A stretch of 64,000 bases of DNA, taken from the NCBI GenBank assembly GCA_018222805.1, contig JAAEZQ010000007.1:62001-126000 (forward strand). The letters run 5' to 3'. Shown one piece after another: positions 44,020 through 52,595 of this stretch (within the stretch, counting starts at the first letter, position 1; every line of letters begins with the position of its first letter). Source of the DNA: Vibrionaceae bacterium (GTDB lineage Bacteria > Pseudomonadota > Gammaproteobacteria > Enterobacterales > Vibrionaceae). Below the pieces are notes generated by a model, which was not told the origin of the DNA, did not search any database, and worked only from the letters and a program-made list of their open reading frames with translations. The position numbers and the translations under genes are program-made.

Positions 44020-44096
44020 TGGTGGGTCCGGGCGAACTCGAATCGCCGACCCCTACCATGTCAAGGTAGTACTCTAACCAACTGAGCTACGGACCC
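44020..44096 (-). tRNA. tRNA-Val (anticodon GAC)
   Basis: Reading the minus strand gives a full cloverleaf: acceptor GGGTCCG pairing with CGGACCC, D-arm GCTCAGTTGGTTAGAG, anticodon stem CTACC/GGTAG around loop TTGACAT, T-arm with GGTTCGA-like sequence (GATTCGAGTTC), and an encoded CCA. The anticodon GAC reads GUC (and GUU) valine codons. Confidence 0.95.
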
Positions 44097-44131
44097 AAAT
44101 TTTGTGTTCCTACCTACCATTCAAATCAGAA

Positions 44132-44208
44132 TGGTGCGTCCGAGTGGACTCGAACCACCGACCCCCGCCATGTCAAGGCGATACTCTAACCAGCTGAGCT
44201 ACGGACGC
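44132..44208 (-). tRNA. tRNA-Val (anticodon GAC), second copy
   Basis: Minus strand: acceptor GCGTCCG/CGGACGC, D-arm GCTCAGCTGGTTAGAG, anticodon loop TTGACAT, T-loop GGTTCGAGTCC and encoded CCA. It differs from the neighbouring copy in acceptor and stem bases, so the pair is not a very recent duplication. Thirty-five bases separate the two; they are probably co-transcribed. Confidence 0.96.
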
Positions 44209-44387
44209 ATTTCTCTGGAACGAGTGGGATATTAGCCATAAGCTATCTGGGGTGCAAGCATAAATTCACTAACTTTGAATCGTTTGGCGAAAATGTAAAC
44301 TCAACACCCGCTTTCAGGCGTTTTTATAAGCGAAAAGCACCAGATGCGGATATAAAAATGTGATCTGGGTACCTTTTGATTTTTTGC

Positions 44388-44726
44388 TTAATTATCATAA
44401 GGTACTTCATTCAGCATCCAGATCTGTAAGGTGTAAGAAACATCCGGGCAATCACCAAACAGAATTTGATATTTGGGCTCAAAAGGTTCACCAATATAGG
44501 TCGTGCGAATCAACTCGCCAGTTTTTATATCGACTTGCGTACTGACTCGGCCTTTAAAGTTCTGAAAGATAACAAACTGTTCACTGTGATATACCATTTG
44601 ATCTCGATAGAACAAAAAATGGTCTTGTGGCGTATCAGTGAGGTGGCATTCCAACGGCTTTAAGTTAGGAAAAGCATTGGCATTTGAAGCGAACAGTAGC
44701 AGAGCAAAAATCCATCCATATCGCAT
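44388..44726 (-). CDS. Secreted hypothetical protein, 112 residues
   Basis: Small protein with a clear Sec signal peptide (MRYGWIFALLLFASNANAFP, cleavage after ANA). The mature part has two cysteines (ECHLTD, GDCPDV) that could form a disulfide, and is beta-rich. No family recognised. It appears to be a single gene between the tRNAs and the DUF2726 gene. Confidence 0.72.
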   Translation of the reverse strand: MRYGWIFALLLFASNANAFPNLKPLECHLTDTPQDHFLFYRDQMVYHSEQFVIFQNFKGRVSTQVDIKTGELIRTTYIGEPFEPKYQILFGDCPDVSYTLQIWMLNEVPYDN

Positions 44727-44803
44727 AGCACTAACCTACTTTTGTTTCTTTTCCAAAGTATAGGACTTATATCCGATTTACCTCTAAATGCTTGGCCCCA
44801 AGA

Positions 44804-44830
44804 TAAAAAAGGCTTTGACTCAAACAAGCC
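44804..44830 (-). terminator. Intrinsic terminator after the DUF2726 gene
   Basis: On the minus strand GGCTTGTTTG-AGT-CAAAGCC forms a hairpin directly followed by TTTTTT. It lies about 60 bases beyond the DUF2726 stop codon. Confidence 0.65.
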
Positions 44831-44889
44831 AATACCCCAGCTGCGCTAAATTTTTACTAACCGTTTTCTTAATCGCTCATCATCTATTG

Positions 44890-45552
44890 TTAATCATCTA
44901 GAGCATCAAACACCACATTGTAATTCTCAGTGTAGGTACAGTTTAGTTGACGACTACAGGTGAAAAAACGTCGCCCTTTAAACTCACCTTGGCTCGCTGT
45001 CTTGATTATCATTGGACTGCTGCACTTTTTACAAAAGCGGACCTCTTTATCTGGCTCTATCAAATCAATGTGCGCCGCCAGTAAACGACGCAGTCGACCG
45101 ACTTGATAGCTGTGCTTTATCGAGGTACCAATTAACGGCAAATTGGCTGTTTTACACACGTGAATCAGCAGTTTCTGTCGCTCTGCTTTGCCTTTATGAA
45201 GTGGCTTTCCATCATCCAACTCTAGGATCACTCGTGGTTCTAAGGTATGCGGGTCACAAATTACATAGTCAAAATAGCTTCTGGAAATACGCTTACTCGC
45301 AACAAAAAGCTGCTTCTTATTTTTTATTTCCGCCGGCGCCACCAAGCTGGACATATTAACTTTGGTAAATACGACGGCGTGCTCTCCCACGGCGGCTCTT
45401 AACGCATTAAAAAACGCACCTTCTTGACCTCTTAGCAAAGCACCCTTAGAGCGATATGGATAGTCTCGGGTGTCATCATGCTTGAGCACATACTTTTGAA
45501 TAATGAAGAAAAAAACAACCAGAAGAACAACGATGGTAAAGATGTTGGTCAT
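44890..45552 (-). CDS. DUF2726 nuclease-like protein with C-terminal zinc ribbon
   Basis: A 220-residue protein with an N-terminal membrane helix (about residues 4-22, IFTIVVLLVVFFFIIQ). A DUF2726 domain at about 35-160 follows, with FDYVICDPHTLEPRVILELD, DGKPLHKGKAERQK, reminiscent of PD-(D/E)XK nucleases. The C-terminus carries a topoisomerase-type C4 zinc ribbon (FCKKCSSPM, FTCSRQLNCTY). Such proteins are widespread in Vibrio and of unknown function. The membrane anchor keeps the nuclease-like domain in the cytoplasm. Confidence 0.82.
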   Translation of the reverse strand: MTNIFTIVVLLVVFFFIIQKYVLKHDDTRDYPYRSKGALLRGQEGAFFNALRAAVGEHAVVFTKVNMSSLVAPAEIKNKKQLFVASKRISRSYFDYVICDPHTLEPRVILELDDGKPLHKGKAERQKLLIHVCKTANLPLIGTSIKHSYQVGRLRRLLAAHIDLIEPDKEVRFCKKCSSPMIIKTASQGEFKGRRFFTCSRQLNCTYTENYNVVFDALDD

Positions 45553-45659
45553 AGATAAAGTGAGCCGAAAACAACAAGTTGCTCAAGCCTAAATCGAAAC
45601 GGTAGTCAGAGCAATAAAGGCGCTTAATTTTTCAGTAGTGGTGAGAGGTAAGTGGAGAA

Positions 45660-45691
45660 AGAGCTCAATAGGATTCTCTCTATTAAGCTCT
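45660..45691 (-). terminator. Hairpin downstream of the tyrosine degradation operon
   Basis: AGAGCTCAATAG and CTATTAAGCTCT form a 12-base stem with one mismatch. On the minus strand it follows the maiA stop codon within six bases and continues into TTTCTCC, a weak U-tract. Likely the operon terminator. Confidence 0.55.
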
Positions 45692-45696
45692 AATAT

Positions 45697-46365
45697 TTAA
45701 CTATCCGCATCTGGTTGATGCTCTGGCATGGCATCAATGAAAGCAGGAAGTTGGTAGCAGGCCTCAACAATCGAATTTATGACTGGGTAAGGCGACAAAT
45801 CAACGCCAAATCTCAAGGCATTGTAAACTTGCGGTACCAGACAAATGTCGACAAGAGACGGCGTATCGGTCAGGCTGAACTGGCTATCACCATACGCTTT
45901 TCGATGGTTCGCCAGTTTCTCTTCTAATGAAGAAAAGCCTTTGTTAATCCAGTGATGAATCCAGGCCACTTTACGCTCCTGGGTGCAGGCTAACTCCCCT
46001 TCCAAATACTGCAGCACTCGCAAGTTATTCAGAGGGTGAATCTCCATCGAAATATCCTGCGCCATTGCAAGTGCTTGATAACGTAACGGGGAGTGCTTTG
46101 GAATAACAGAAACATCCGGATAATTTTCGTCGAGATACTGAATGATCGCCAAAGATTGGTTTAATCGAAGTTCACCATCCACCAGCACAGGTACCAGTTC
46201 AGAAGCATTCAGTTCATGATACTGCTGGCTGTGCTGCTCCCCTCCGTCACGTACTAAATGCACCGATTTGGAATCATACTTAAGTCCCTTAAGATTCAGG
46301 CAAATACGTACACGATAAGACGCTGAGGAGCGCCAGTATCCATAAAGCGTGATCTGTTCGCTCAT
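45697..46365 (-). CDS. maiA: Maleylacetoacetate isomerase
   Basis: Zeta-class glutathione S-transferase of 222 residues that isomerises maleylacetoacetate to fumarylacetoacetate using glutathione. The N-terminal thioredoxin-like domain contains LYGYWRSSASYRVRICLNLK with the zeta-class SSxS catalytic motif. The C-terminal helical domain includes DICLVPQVYNALRFGVDLSP. Last gene of hpd-hmgA-fahA-maiA, 26 bases after fahA. Confidence 0.95.
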   Translation of the reverse strand: MSEQITLYGYWRSSASYRVRICLNLKGLKYDSKSVHLVRDGGEQHSQQYHELNASELVPVLVDGELRLNQSLAIIQYLDENYPDVSVIPKHSPLRYQALAMAQDISMEIHPLNNLRVLQYLEGELACTQERKVAWIHHWINKGFSSLEEKLANHRKAYGDSQFSLTDTPSLVDICLVPQVYNALRFGVDLSPYPVINSIVEACYQLPAFIDAMPEHQPDADS

Positions 46366-46391
46366 TCATCTTTCCCATATAAGATTGCGCA

Positions 46392-47429
46392 TTAATGCTT
46401 CAAATACTGGCTAACTTGTTGATCAATAGAACCGAAAATGTTGTTGCCATCCGCATCAAACATCTCAAGCTTGATTGAGTCACCAAACGACATAAAGCTC
46501 GTTGACGGCTTGCCATCACGGATGGTTTCAATCATGCGCACTTCAGCAATGCACGAGTAACCAACACCGCCTTCTTCAATCGATGTGCCATGATCGGTAC
46601 CTTGCTTGTTAGATACAGTACCCGAACCAATGATTGCCCCCGCTGACAACGGACGCGTTTTGGTAGCATGGACAATTAAATCAGCAAAGTCGAACGTCAT
46701 GTCTACCCCGGCATTCGGACAACCGAACGGCTTATGGTTGTAGGTAGAAATCAGCGGTAAATGGACTTTGTTTTCGTACCATGCATCACCGAGTTCATCT
46801 GGCGTTACCGCTACCGGTGAGAATGCTGATGACGGCTTGGATTGGAAGAAGCCAAACCCTTTTGCTAACTCAGCAGGAATCAGACCGCGCAGCGAGACAT
46901 CGTTAACCAACATGATGAGCCTGATCGATTCTTGGGCCTCTGCTATGCTCGCGCCCATTGGCAAATCACCAGTGACGACCGCGACTTCGCCTTCAAAGTC
47001 GATACCCCACTCGTCGCTGGTAAACTCGATATTGTCACAAGGACCGATAAACGCATCAGAACCACCTTGGTACATCAGTGGATCTGTCCAAAAGCTTTCT
47101 GGCATTTCTGCCCCACGAGCTTTGCGAACCAGCTCTACGTGGTTTACATAAGCACTGCCATCTGCCCACTGATACGCTCGAGGCAGAGGAGATTCACAAT
47201 AGTGTGCCTCAAACTCTTCGAATCCTGCGACCGTACCGTTGTTAAGCGCGGTGTACAGTTCTTCCAGTTGTGGCGCTACAGCTTCCCAATTATCCAGTGC
47301 GACTTGCATCGTTGGCGCTAAATTCCTTGGATGGAAAACTTCTGTCGCGGGTACGCATCGCGTTAGGTCTTTGCTCACGACCATCAACAGACCATCACGA
47401 GTCCCATTTTTCTTGGTTGCTAATTTCAT
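46392..47429 (-). CDS. fahA: Fumarylacetoacetate hydrolase
   Basis: Final step of tyrosine breakdown: cleavage of fumarylacetoacetate to fumarate and acetoacetate. The 345 residues show the FAH-fold landmarks EWGIDFEGEVAVVTGDLPMG, LVNDVSLRGLIP, ELAKGFGFFQSKP and SAGAIIGSGTVSN, with metal ligands Glu and Asp in the central part. It lies nine bases after hmgA. The gene is intact and of usual bacterial length. Confidence 0.94.
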   Translation of the reverse strand: MKLATKKNGTRDGLLMVVSKDLTRCVPATEVFHPRNLAPTMQVALDNWEAVAPQLEELYTALNNGTVAGFEEFEAHYCESPLPRAYQWADGSAYVNHVELVRKARGAEMPESFWTDPLMYQGGSDAFIGPCDNIEFTSDEWGIDFEGEVAVVTGDLPMGASIAEAQESIRLIMLVNDVSLRGLIPAELAKGFGFFQSKPSSAFSPVAVTPDELGDAWYENKVHLPLISTYNHKPFGCPNAGVDMTFDFADLIVHATKTRPLSAGAIIGSGTVSNKQGTDHGTSIEEGGVGYSCIAEVRMIETIRDGKPSTSFMSFGDSIKLEMFDADGNNIFGSIDQQVSQYLKH

Positions 47430-47438
47430 CCTTGCCTC

Positions 47439-48569
47439 TTATTTTTCTTGCCAGCTATAGACGTATTCTTTGTTTTCTACCTTTTCCAGTTCATCAGAGA
47501 ACTGAAGCGCGTGGCGCGTATCAATCATCACCGCCACCTCGTCAGTAAACTTCTTCTTGTACTCCTGACCTGCTTTAAATGCTTTTGGGTGAGGACCGTG
47601 CGTAAAGCCAGCTGGGTGGAATGTCACCATGCCCGCTTCAATATTGTCACGGCTAAAGAAGTCACCTGCGTGGTAGAACAAGACTTCGTCATAGTCGTCA
47701 TTGTTATGGTAGAACGGTACTTTAAGCGCTCCAGGGTCACTCTCTATCGGACGAGGAACAAAGGTACACACCACAAATCCTGCTCCTACAAATGTAGTAT
47801 GTGCAGAAGGCGGTAAGTGGTAACGATGTGACATAAGTGGACGAATATCACGCCAGTTCACTTTAACTACGGCTAAGTCACCATGCCAGCCAATTGCGTC
47901 TAACGGATTAAACGGATAAGTGATCACGCTAACTTTATCGTGACGCTTCACCTGTACCTGTGTGCTGCTCTCAGAATATTGTGCTCGGAATTCGTCGTTG
48001 ATCGACGGAGTTTCCAGTACCGCAGGATCAAATACGGCATGATTTCCCACCATGCCCTTTTCAGGCAAGGTATAAGCCGCATCGGTGTTTTCTATCATCA
48101 GGATGAACATTGGCTCGCTAGGCTCTAATCGCCAGCTCGTTGAGCGTGGAATCATGACATAATCCCCTTCACTCACCTTCAAGTGCCCGTAGTCACAGTA
48201 AAGATCCGCCGTACCTTGATGAATGAACAGCAGCTCATCACCGTCTGCATTTCGTACCAGAAAATCCATCTTTTCATCCATGCGCCATACACGGATTTTA
48301 CAGTTGGCGTTGTGCAGTAAATGCGGCACTGCCCACGGCGTTATATGGCTGGCTTTTTCGACCAGATTGAAGTCAAAAGCACGTGGTCGTAATTCGCCTT
48401 CCCACTCAGCCCAACCTGTTGGCGCGTGTTGATGATGAAAGTGTGCCGCAGGGCCAAAGAATCCACTTCGACCCGCTTCACGTTCATAAATTGCCTCTTC
48501 CGGGAAATCAGCATGTGCTTGTTTGGAGCACACTCCCTCCCGATGAGGGAATGTTATCCATTTATGCAT
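47439..48569 (-). CDS. hmgA: Homogentisate 1,2-dioxygenase
   Basis: Iron-dependent ring-cleaving dioxygenase of 376 residues converting homogentisate to maleylacetoacetate. Family landmarks include HQHAPTGWAEWEGELRPRAF, DGDELLFIHQGTADLYCDYG and, near the C-terminus, YHNNDDYDEVLFYHAGDFF and FHPAGFTHGPHP with the His and Glu iron ligands. Loss of this gene causes brown pyomelanin in vibrios. The start overlaps the end of hpd by eight bases. Confidence 0.95.
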   Translation of the reverse strand: MHKWITFPHREGVCSKQAHADFPEEAIYEREAGRSGFFGPAAHFHHQHAPTGWAEWEGELRPRAFDFNLVEKASHITPWAVPHLLHNANCKIRVWRMDEKMDFLVRNADGDELLFIHQGTADLYCDYGHLKVSEGDYVMIPRSTSWRLEPSEPMFILMIENTDAAYTLPEKGMVGNHAVFDPAVLETPSINDEFRAQYSESSTQVQVKRHDKVSVITYPFNPLDAIGWHGDLAVVKVNWRDIRPLMSHRYHLPPSAHTTFVGAGFVVCTFVPRPIESDPGALKVPFYHNNDDYDEVLFYHAGDFFSRDNIEAGMVTFHPAGFTHGPHPKAFKAGQEYKKKFTDEVAVMIDTRHALQFSDELEKVENKEYVYSWQEK

Positions 48570-49635
48570 CGTTCAGTACTCCTCGGCGAATTTGGTCTTC
48601 TTCAATCGATTCAAATAACGCTTTGAAGTTACCTTCACCAAAACCTTCGTTACCTTTGCGCTGAATGATTTCGAAGAACACCGGACCAATTACGGTTTGC
48701 GTAAAGATTTGCAGCAAAATACCGTCTTTTGTTGGTGCGCCATCAATAAGGATCTGCAACTCACGAAGTTTATTCACATCTTCTCCGTGTCCTTCAACAC
48801 GCTGGTCAACTTTCTCGTAGTACGTGTCTGGTGTTGGCATAAAGTCTACACCACGGTCACGCAACGTTTGAACGGTTTGATAGATGTCATCGGTTGTCAG
48901 AGCAATATGCTGGATGCCTTCGCCATTGTATTCGCGAATAAACTCTTCGATTTGCGATTTATCATCAGAGGATTCATTGATCGGAATTCGGATCTTGCCA
49001 CAAGGTGCGGTCATCGCACGGCTCACAAGACCTGTAAGTTTACCCTCAATGTCGAAATAACGAATTTCACGGAAGTTACCGATACGTTCATAGAAACCAG
49101 ACCATACATCCATGTTGCCTTGTTTAACGTTGTGCGTCAGATGGTCAATTTCGTAAAGACCCACATCGGATTTCGCTAAGCGTTCTTCCGCATCATCATA
49201 AAAACGGAAGTCGACATCATAAATACTTTGTTTACCGTATCGGTCGACAAAATAGAGCAAGCTCTCACCAATACCGTAAATACCTGGAATGCTGAGCTCC
49301 ATCGGCCCAATTTCAGTTTTGTACTCTGTACCACCATTTTGTATTGCGTGCTCTAGCGCCGCCGTTGCATCTTTTACGCGAAAAGCCATACCACACACTG
49401 ACGGGCCGTGTACTTTCGCAAATGCTTCCGCTTGACTATGAGGCTGCGCATTGACGATAAAACTGATGTCACCTTGACGATATAACCATGCTTCTTTCGA
49501 GCGGTGCTTCGCGATCTCTGCAAAGCCTAACGATACAAACAGTGCTTTCAGTTGTTCGATGCCTTTACTGTCTGCAGCCGTGTACTCAACAAACTCAAAT
49601 CCGTCTGTACCTAATGGGTTGTATGCGTCCACCAT
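48562..49635 (-). CDS. hpd: 4-hydroxyphenylpyruvate dioxygenase
   Basis: Iron-dependent enzyme of 357 residues turning 4-hydroxyphenylpyruvate into homogentisate. It shows the two vicinal-oxygen-chelate halves and the iron ligands in DHLTHNVKQG (near residue 162), GIQHIALTTDD (near 241) and FFEIIQRKG (near 320). First gene of the operon; GGAGAAAG lies before the ATG. Upstream are several TyrR-like boxes, so induction or repression by aromatic amino acids is likely. Confidence 0.96.
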   Translation of the reverse strand: MVDAYNPLGTDGFEFVEYTAADSKGIEQLKALFVSLGFAEIAKHRSKEAWLYRQGDISFIVNAQPHSQAEAFAKVHGPSVCGMAFRVKDATAALEHAIQNGGTEYKTEIGPMELSIPGIYGIGESLLYFVDRYGKQSIYDVDFRFYDDAEERLAKSDVGLYEIDHLTHNVKQGNMDVWSGFYERIGNFREIRYFDIEGKLTGLVSRAMTAPCGKIRIPINESSDDKSQIEEFIREYNGEGIQHIALTTDDIYQTVQTLRDRGVDFMPTPDTYYEKVDQRVEGHGEDVNKLRELQILIDGAPTKDGILLQIFTQTVIGPVFFEIIQRKGNEGFGEGNFKALFESIEEDQIRRGVLNDA

Positions 49636-50123
49636 GACTTTCTCCTTGCGTCATTAATTTGTTTACAGCGTTACTAATCTATTTTTCTAACTTGGCGCAG
49701 GTGGATGAAAATTGGAATACATCAACAAAAATCTCTGTTTTTTGGTTTTGAACCCACAAATGTAAAATATTTGTTACGGGAAATTTTCATTCAATAACCA
49801 CTCATTATAAATGCATATAACTCGATTATTTTCAATGCTTTATAAGAATCATATGGAGCTTTCTCGAAACGAACCTATGTAAACAGATTGTTACCATGGT
49901 GATATTTATTGGCAGTGTGGTGATGTTTTAAACAAATCATTCACTTATAGATTAAAGCAGCGTGCTCAGCACGTCTGATTATAATTGTGTCATCCTCCCC
50001 GCTTTCTTGATTCACCTCAGTATCCCTCACTCTCCAGTATGTAATAACAATGATTCTGTTCTGTTTAGAGGACGTGTTCTAACTCCCTGTTTGCACCCTC
50101 GCCCTACATGATGAGACATCCGA
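49636..50123. promoter_or_regulatory. Divergent control region between hpd and the M20 peptidase gene, with TyrR-like boxes
   Basis: About 488 bases with no gene. Two sites fit the TyrR pattern TGTAAA-N6-TTTACA with a conserved left half and a right half matching at four of six positions: TGTAAA-ATATTT-GTTACG at 49761-49778 and TGTAAA-CAGATT-GTTACC at 49878-49895. A further half-site TTTACA occurs at 49662-49667, near the hpd start. TyrR is the expected regulator of tyrosine genes in Vibrio, but these are by-eye matches. Confidence 0.5.
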
Positions 50124-51230
50124 ATGACACAAATTAATCAAGAACGTCTAGTTGAACACTTCTGCCAATTGGTTCGAATTGACAGCGAATCGATGAATGA
50201 AAAGCAAATTGCAGAAACTCTGGCTGAACAACTGGGCGAGTTAGGCTTTACCGTTCACAAGCTTCCTGTTCCAGAGCATATTTCAAATGGCTTCAACGTA
50301 TATGCTCGTTTGGAAGGCAAAAAAGAAGGGTCTATCCTGATGAGTTGCCATATGGACACAGTCACCCCGGGTGTCGGTATTGAGCCAATCATTGAAGACG
50401 GCATTATTCGCTCAAAAGGCAACACTATCCTTGGCGGTGACGACAAATCTGGTATCGCCGCAATTATGGAAGCCGTACGCTGCATTCAAGCGGAAGATCT
50501 CGCGCATAAAACGTTAGAGCTTGCTTTCACCGTGCACGAAGAAGGCGGTCTGTTTGGCTCTGAGCACTTCGACATGAGCCATGTAACATCAAAAGAAGCG
50601 ATCGTGCTGGATACTGGCGGCCCAATCGGAACGATCGTGACGGCCGCTCCGGGTCAGCAGAAAATTGTTGCTACGATCAAAGGCCGTCCGGCGCACGCCG
50701 GGCTTGCGCCAGAAGAAGGCATCAGTGCAATCATGGTTGCAGCAGATGCAATTAATCAGATGAAACTACTTCGTATCGACGAAGAAACCACAGCGAACAT
50801 CGGTATGGTTAGCGGTGGACAAGCGACTAACATCGTCATGCCTGAGCTTAAAATTGTGGCTGAAGCGCGCTCTCTAAATGGCGATAAACTGGCGGAGCAA
50901 GTCAACCACATGATCTCAACCTTTGAGACTGTTGCAGAAAAACATGGTGCGGAAGTCGAAATAGAATCTAAGCGTGCATACGATGCGTTTGTTATCGAAG
51001 AAGACAACGTACACGTTGCAGATATTAAAGCGGCATTCGCGGATATGGGCATCGAAGCGTTTACCAAAGGCACTGGTGGTGGTAGCGATGCGAACAACTT
51101 CAACAAAAAAGGTCTGACAACAGTTAACCTATCTACCGGGATGGCAAAAGTTCACACCACTGAAGAGTACATCGCAGTTGACGATATGGTTAAAATCACT
51201 CAGTTCATCAAACACTACCTAGTAAAATAA
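50124..51230 (+). CDS. M20 family peptidase, PepT-like
   Basis: Zinc aminopeptidase-like protein of 368 residues. Landmarks are ILMSCHMDTVTPGVGI (His and Asp ligands), ILGGDDKSGIAAIMEAV, the catalytic Glu pair in FTVHEEGGLFGSEHFD and GRPAHAGLAPEEGISA of the dimerisation domain. It resembles the peptidase T-like (PepT2/YqjE) group, which trims small peptides. It is transcribed away from the tyrosine operon and ends before an intrinsic terminator. Exact substrate is not readable. Confidence 0.9.
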   Translation: MTQINQERLVEHFCQLVRIDSESMNEKQIAETLAEQLGELGFTVHKLPVPEHISNGFNVYARLEGKKEGSILMSCHMDTVTPGVGIEPIIEDGIIRSKGNTILGGDDKSGIAAIMEAVRCIQAEDLAHKTLELAFTVHEEGGLFGSEHFDMSHVTSKEAIVLDTGGPIGTIVTAAPGQQKIVATIKGRPAHAGLAPEEGISAIMVAADAINQMKLLRIDEETTANIGMVSGGQATNIVMPELKIVAEARSLNGDKLAEQVNHMISTFETVAEKHGAEVEIESKRAYDAFVIEEDNVHVADIKAAFADMGIEAFTKGTGGGSDANNFNKKGLTTVNLSTGMAKVHTTEEYIAVDDMVKITQFIKHYLVK

Positions 51231-51278
51231 TCGAAAATAGATACCTCACTACCTATTTACGATTTTGATTGAATACAA

Positions 51279-51306
51279 AGGCTCTCACTTTAGTCGAGAG
51301 CTTTTT
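51279..51306 (+). terminator. Intrinsic terminator after the M20 peptidase gene
   Basis: GCTCTC and GAGAGC form a stem with a nine-base loop followed by TTTTTG, about 50 bases beyond the stop codon. Confidence 0.8.
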
Positions 51307-51414
51307 GTTTACTCAGCGGCTAAGACCTTCACAGCAATCTACAACAGCGTGGTATGGACTAGCGCCTTACCCTCACGCTAAAATGCGCTATCTTTAATAA
51401 CTTCGTAAGACTCT

Positions 51415-51852
51415 ATGACCGACGTTGACATCGAGCTTCAACATATTTGGTTGGAAGTTCAGGCAGAACGCTGGCAAAACATCCCTCGCTTCCTTTTTAG
51501 TTATTACTGCTACAAGCATAACCTTGTCAGCAAGACAAATAAGCCTTGTTGGGAAACCGCCCGCAACGCACTACCTGCATCGATTACAATTCAAGCGCGC
51601 AAAAACAGTGTGATTGAGCCTCTCGTTCCCGAAGATGCTGTGGTTGGCTTGCTCAAAACGCAAAGCAAAGATGGAGAAATGTCTTTCAACGCTGTAGCGA
51701 AAACACTAGAAACGTTTTTGCACTACGTGGTGATAAGTAAACAAGAGCAAGCGAAGCTCAGGACGAATATGCCATCAAGCTGGTATCAGGAAAATGCAAA
51801 GCCGTTAAAGGCTCGTTTTGATCTTGCAGGTATTTCAATTCTAGACAGCTGA
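51415..51852 (+). CDS. Hypothetical protein, 145 residues
   Basis: Soluble, mainly helical protein starting MTDVDIELQHIWLEVQAERW. It has several conserved-looking aromatic residues (FLFSYYCYKHNL, TFLHYVVISKQEQ) and no signal peptide or membrane segment. No family assigned with confidence. It lies alone between a terminator on the left and the gene remnant on the right. Confidence 0.7.
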   Translation: MTDVDIELQHIWLEVQAERWQNIPRFLFSYYCYKHNLVSKTNKPCWETARNALPASITIQARKNSVIEPLVPEDAVVGLLKTQSKDGEMSFNAVAKTLETFLHYVVISKQEQAKLRTNMPSSWYQENAKPLKARFDLAGISILDS

Positions 51853-51999
51853 GCTCGGGCAATGAGCTAACTTAGATACGTAGTGAATAACACATTTTTA
51901 GGAAATCACTTGAGAAAAGCAAAATCCGAAGTTAATTAAGATAGAGCAACTTCGGCTTAATAACGATTAATGCTTTAGATTAAAGCTCGGTCATAAAGG

Positions 52000-52134
52000 C
52001 GTGAGCTGATCAGTGTAGGTACACCAAAAGACGTCCTGACCACAGAGTTAGTGAAAGACATTTATCAAGTGGAAGCGAATGTTCATCATGATGATGACGG
52101 CGTGCCATTCGTTAGAACGATGAAGGCCAGTTAG
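52000..52134 (+). pseudogene. C-terminal remnant of an iron/hemin-type ABC transporter ATPase
   Basis: The plus strand encodes GTPKDVLTTELVKDIYQVEA followed by NVHHDDDGVPFV and a stop. This matches the C-terminal end of FecE/HmuV-type ATPases (G.P.EVLT.ELL...Y.VEA.V....G.P). The frame is closed just upstream and no Walker or signature motif is present, so only about 45 codons survive. The remnant borders the cassette-like cluster and may mark an insertion or deletion breakpoint. Confidence 0.6.
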
Positions 52135-52218
52135 GCAACTTGCTTCGCAAGCTCTCGGACCTTTAGTAACCATTTGGCCTCGATGTTTAACTTGTACGCT
52201 AAGATTGAAACTTCACAA

Positions 52219-52452
52219 TTAATTTTCAATTGTCTTATGACCACAGCGTTCACAAATCGTATGGCGAGAAAACTCATCCATTGAGGCCAAGAATGGGCCT
52301 ACTGCCCAACCTTTTATTAGGCCAGCGATAAATTCTTTGTATTTTCGGTGTATCGACCCAGAGAAAGGGCTAGGTTTTCTGACCAATACAGTAATATGTT
52401 TAGATTTGGTACGACAAGCCGCACATTCGTAACTGTCTATCTGATAACGCAT
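52219..52452 (-). CDS. Small zinc-ribbon protein, 77 residues
   Basis: Protein with two CxxC knuckles (YECAACRTKS near residue 8 and ICERCGHKT near residue 68), consistent with one zinc site made from both ends. No family name recognised. A very strong AGGAGG site precedes the ATG. It is the last gene on the minus strand of the attC-separated group; no attC-like site is seen after it. Confidence 0.68.
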   Translation of the reverse strand: MRYQIDSYECAACRTKSKHITVLVRKPSPFSGSIHRKYKEFIAGLIKGWAVGPFLASMDEFSRHTICERCGHKTIEN

Positions 52453-52469
52453 TAACTTTCCTCCTGAAT

Positions 52470-52590
52470 ACTAACGCCTTTTTAAGGCGTTAGTAACGCA
52501 AGTAACCTCAACCACTACACCATATCTCGAAACCTATACCCAAGCAACAAATGCCAAACGTTTTGAATCAGTATAAAGTGTTTATTCTGC
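52470..52590 (-). repeat. attC-like site (integron recombination site)
   Basis: Read on the minus strand the segment carries GATTCAAAACGTTTGGCATT near its left arm and ends CTTAAAAAGGCGTTAG, the organisation of Vibrio VCR-type attC sites. ACTAACGCCT and AGGCGTTAGT at 52470-52494 form a perfect dyad at its right (R') end. It separates the DUF2059 gene from the zinc-ribbon gene. Confidence 0.65.
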
Positions 52591-52595
52591 GACGC

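Noticed and set aside
44020..44208. tRNA-Val genes as an integration site for the eCIS region
   Set aside because: No integrase gene and no duplicated tRNA 3' end were found on the far side of the eCIS locus.
46768..47816. Several plus-strand open frames of 73-129 codons over fahA and hmgA
   Set aside because: All lie antisense to intact tyrosine-degradation genes; no ribosome binding sites or family features.
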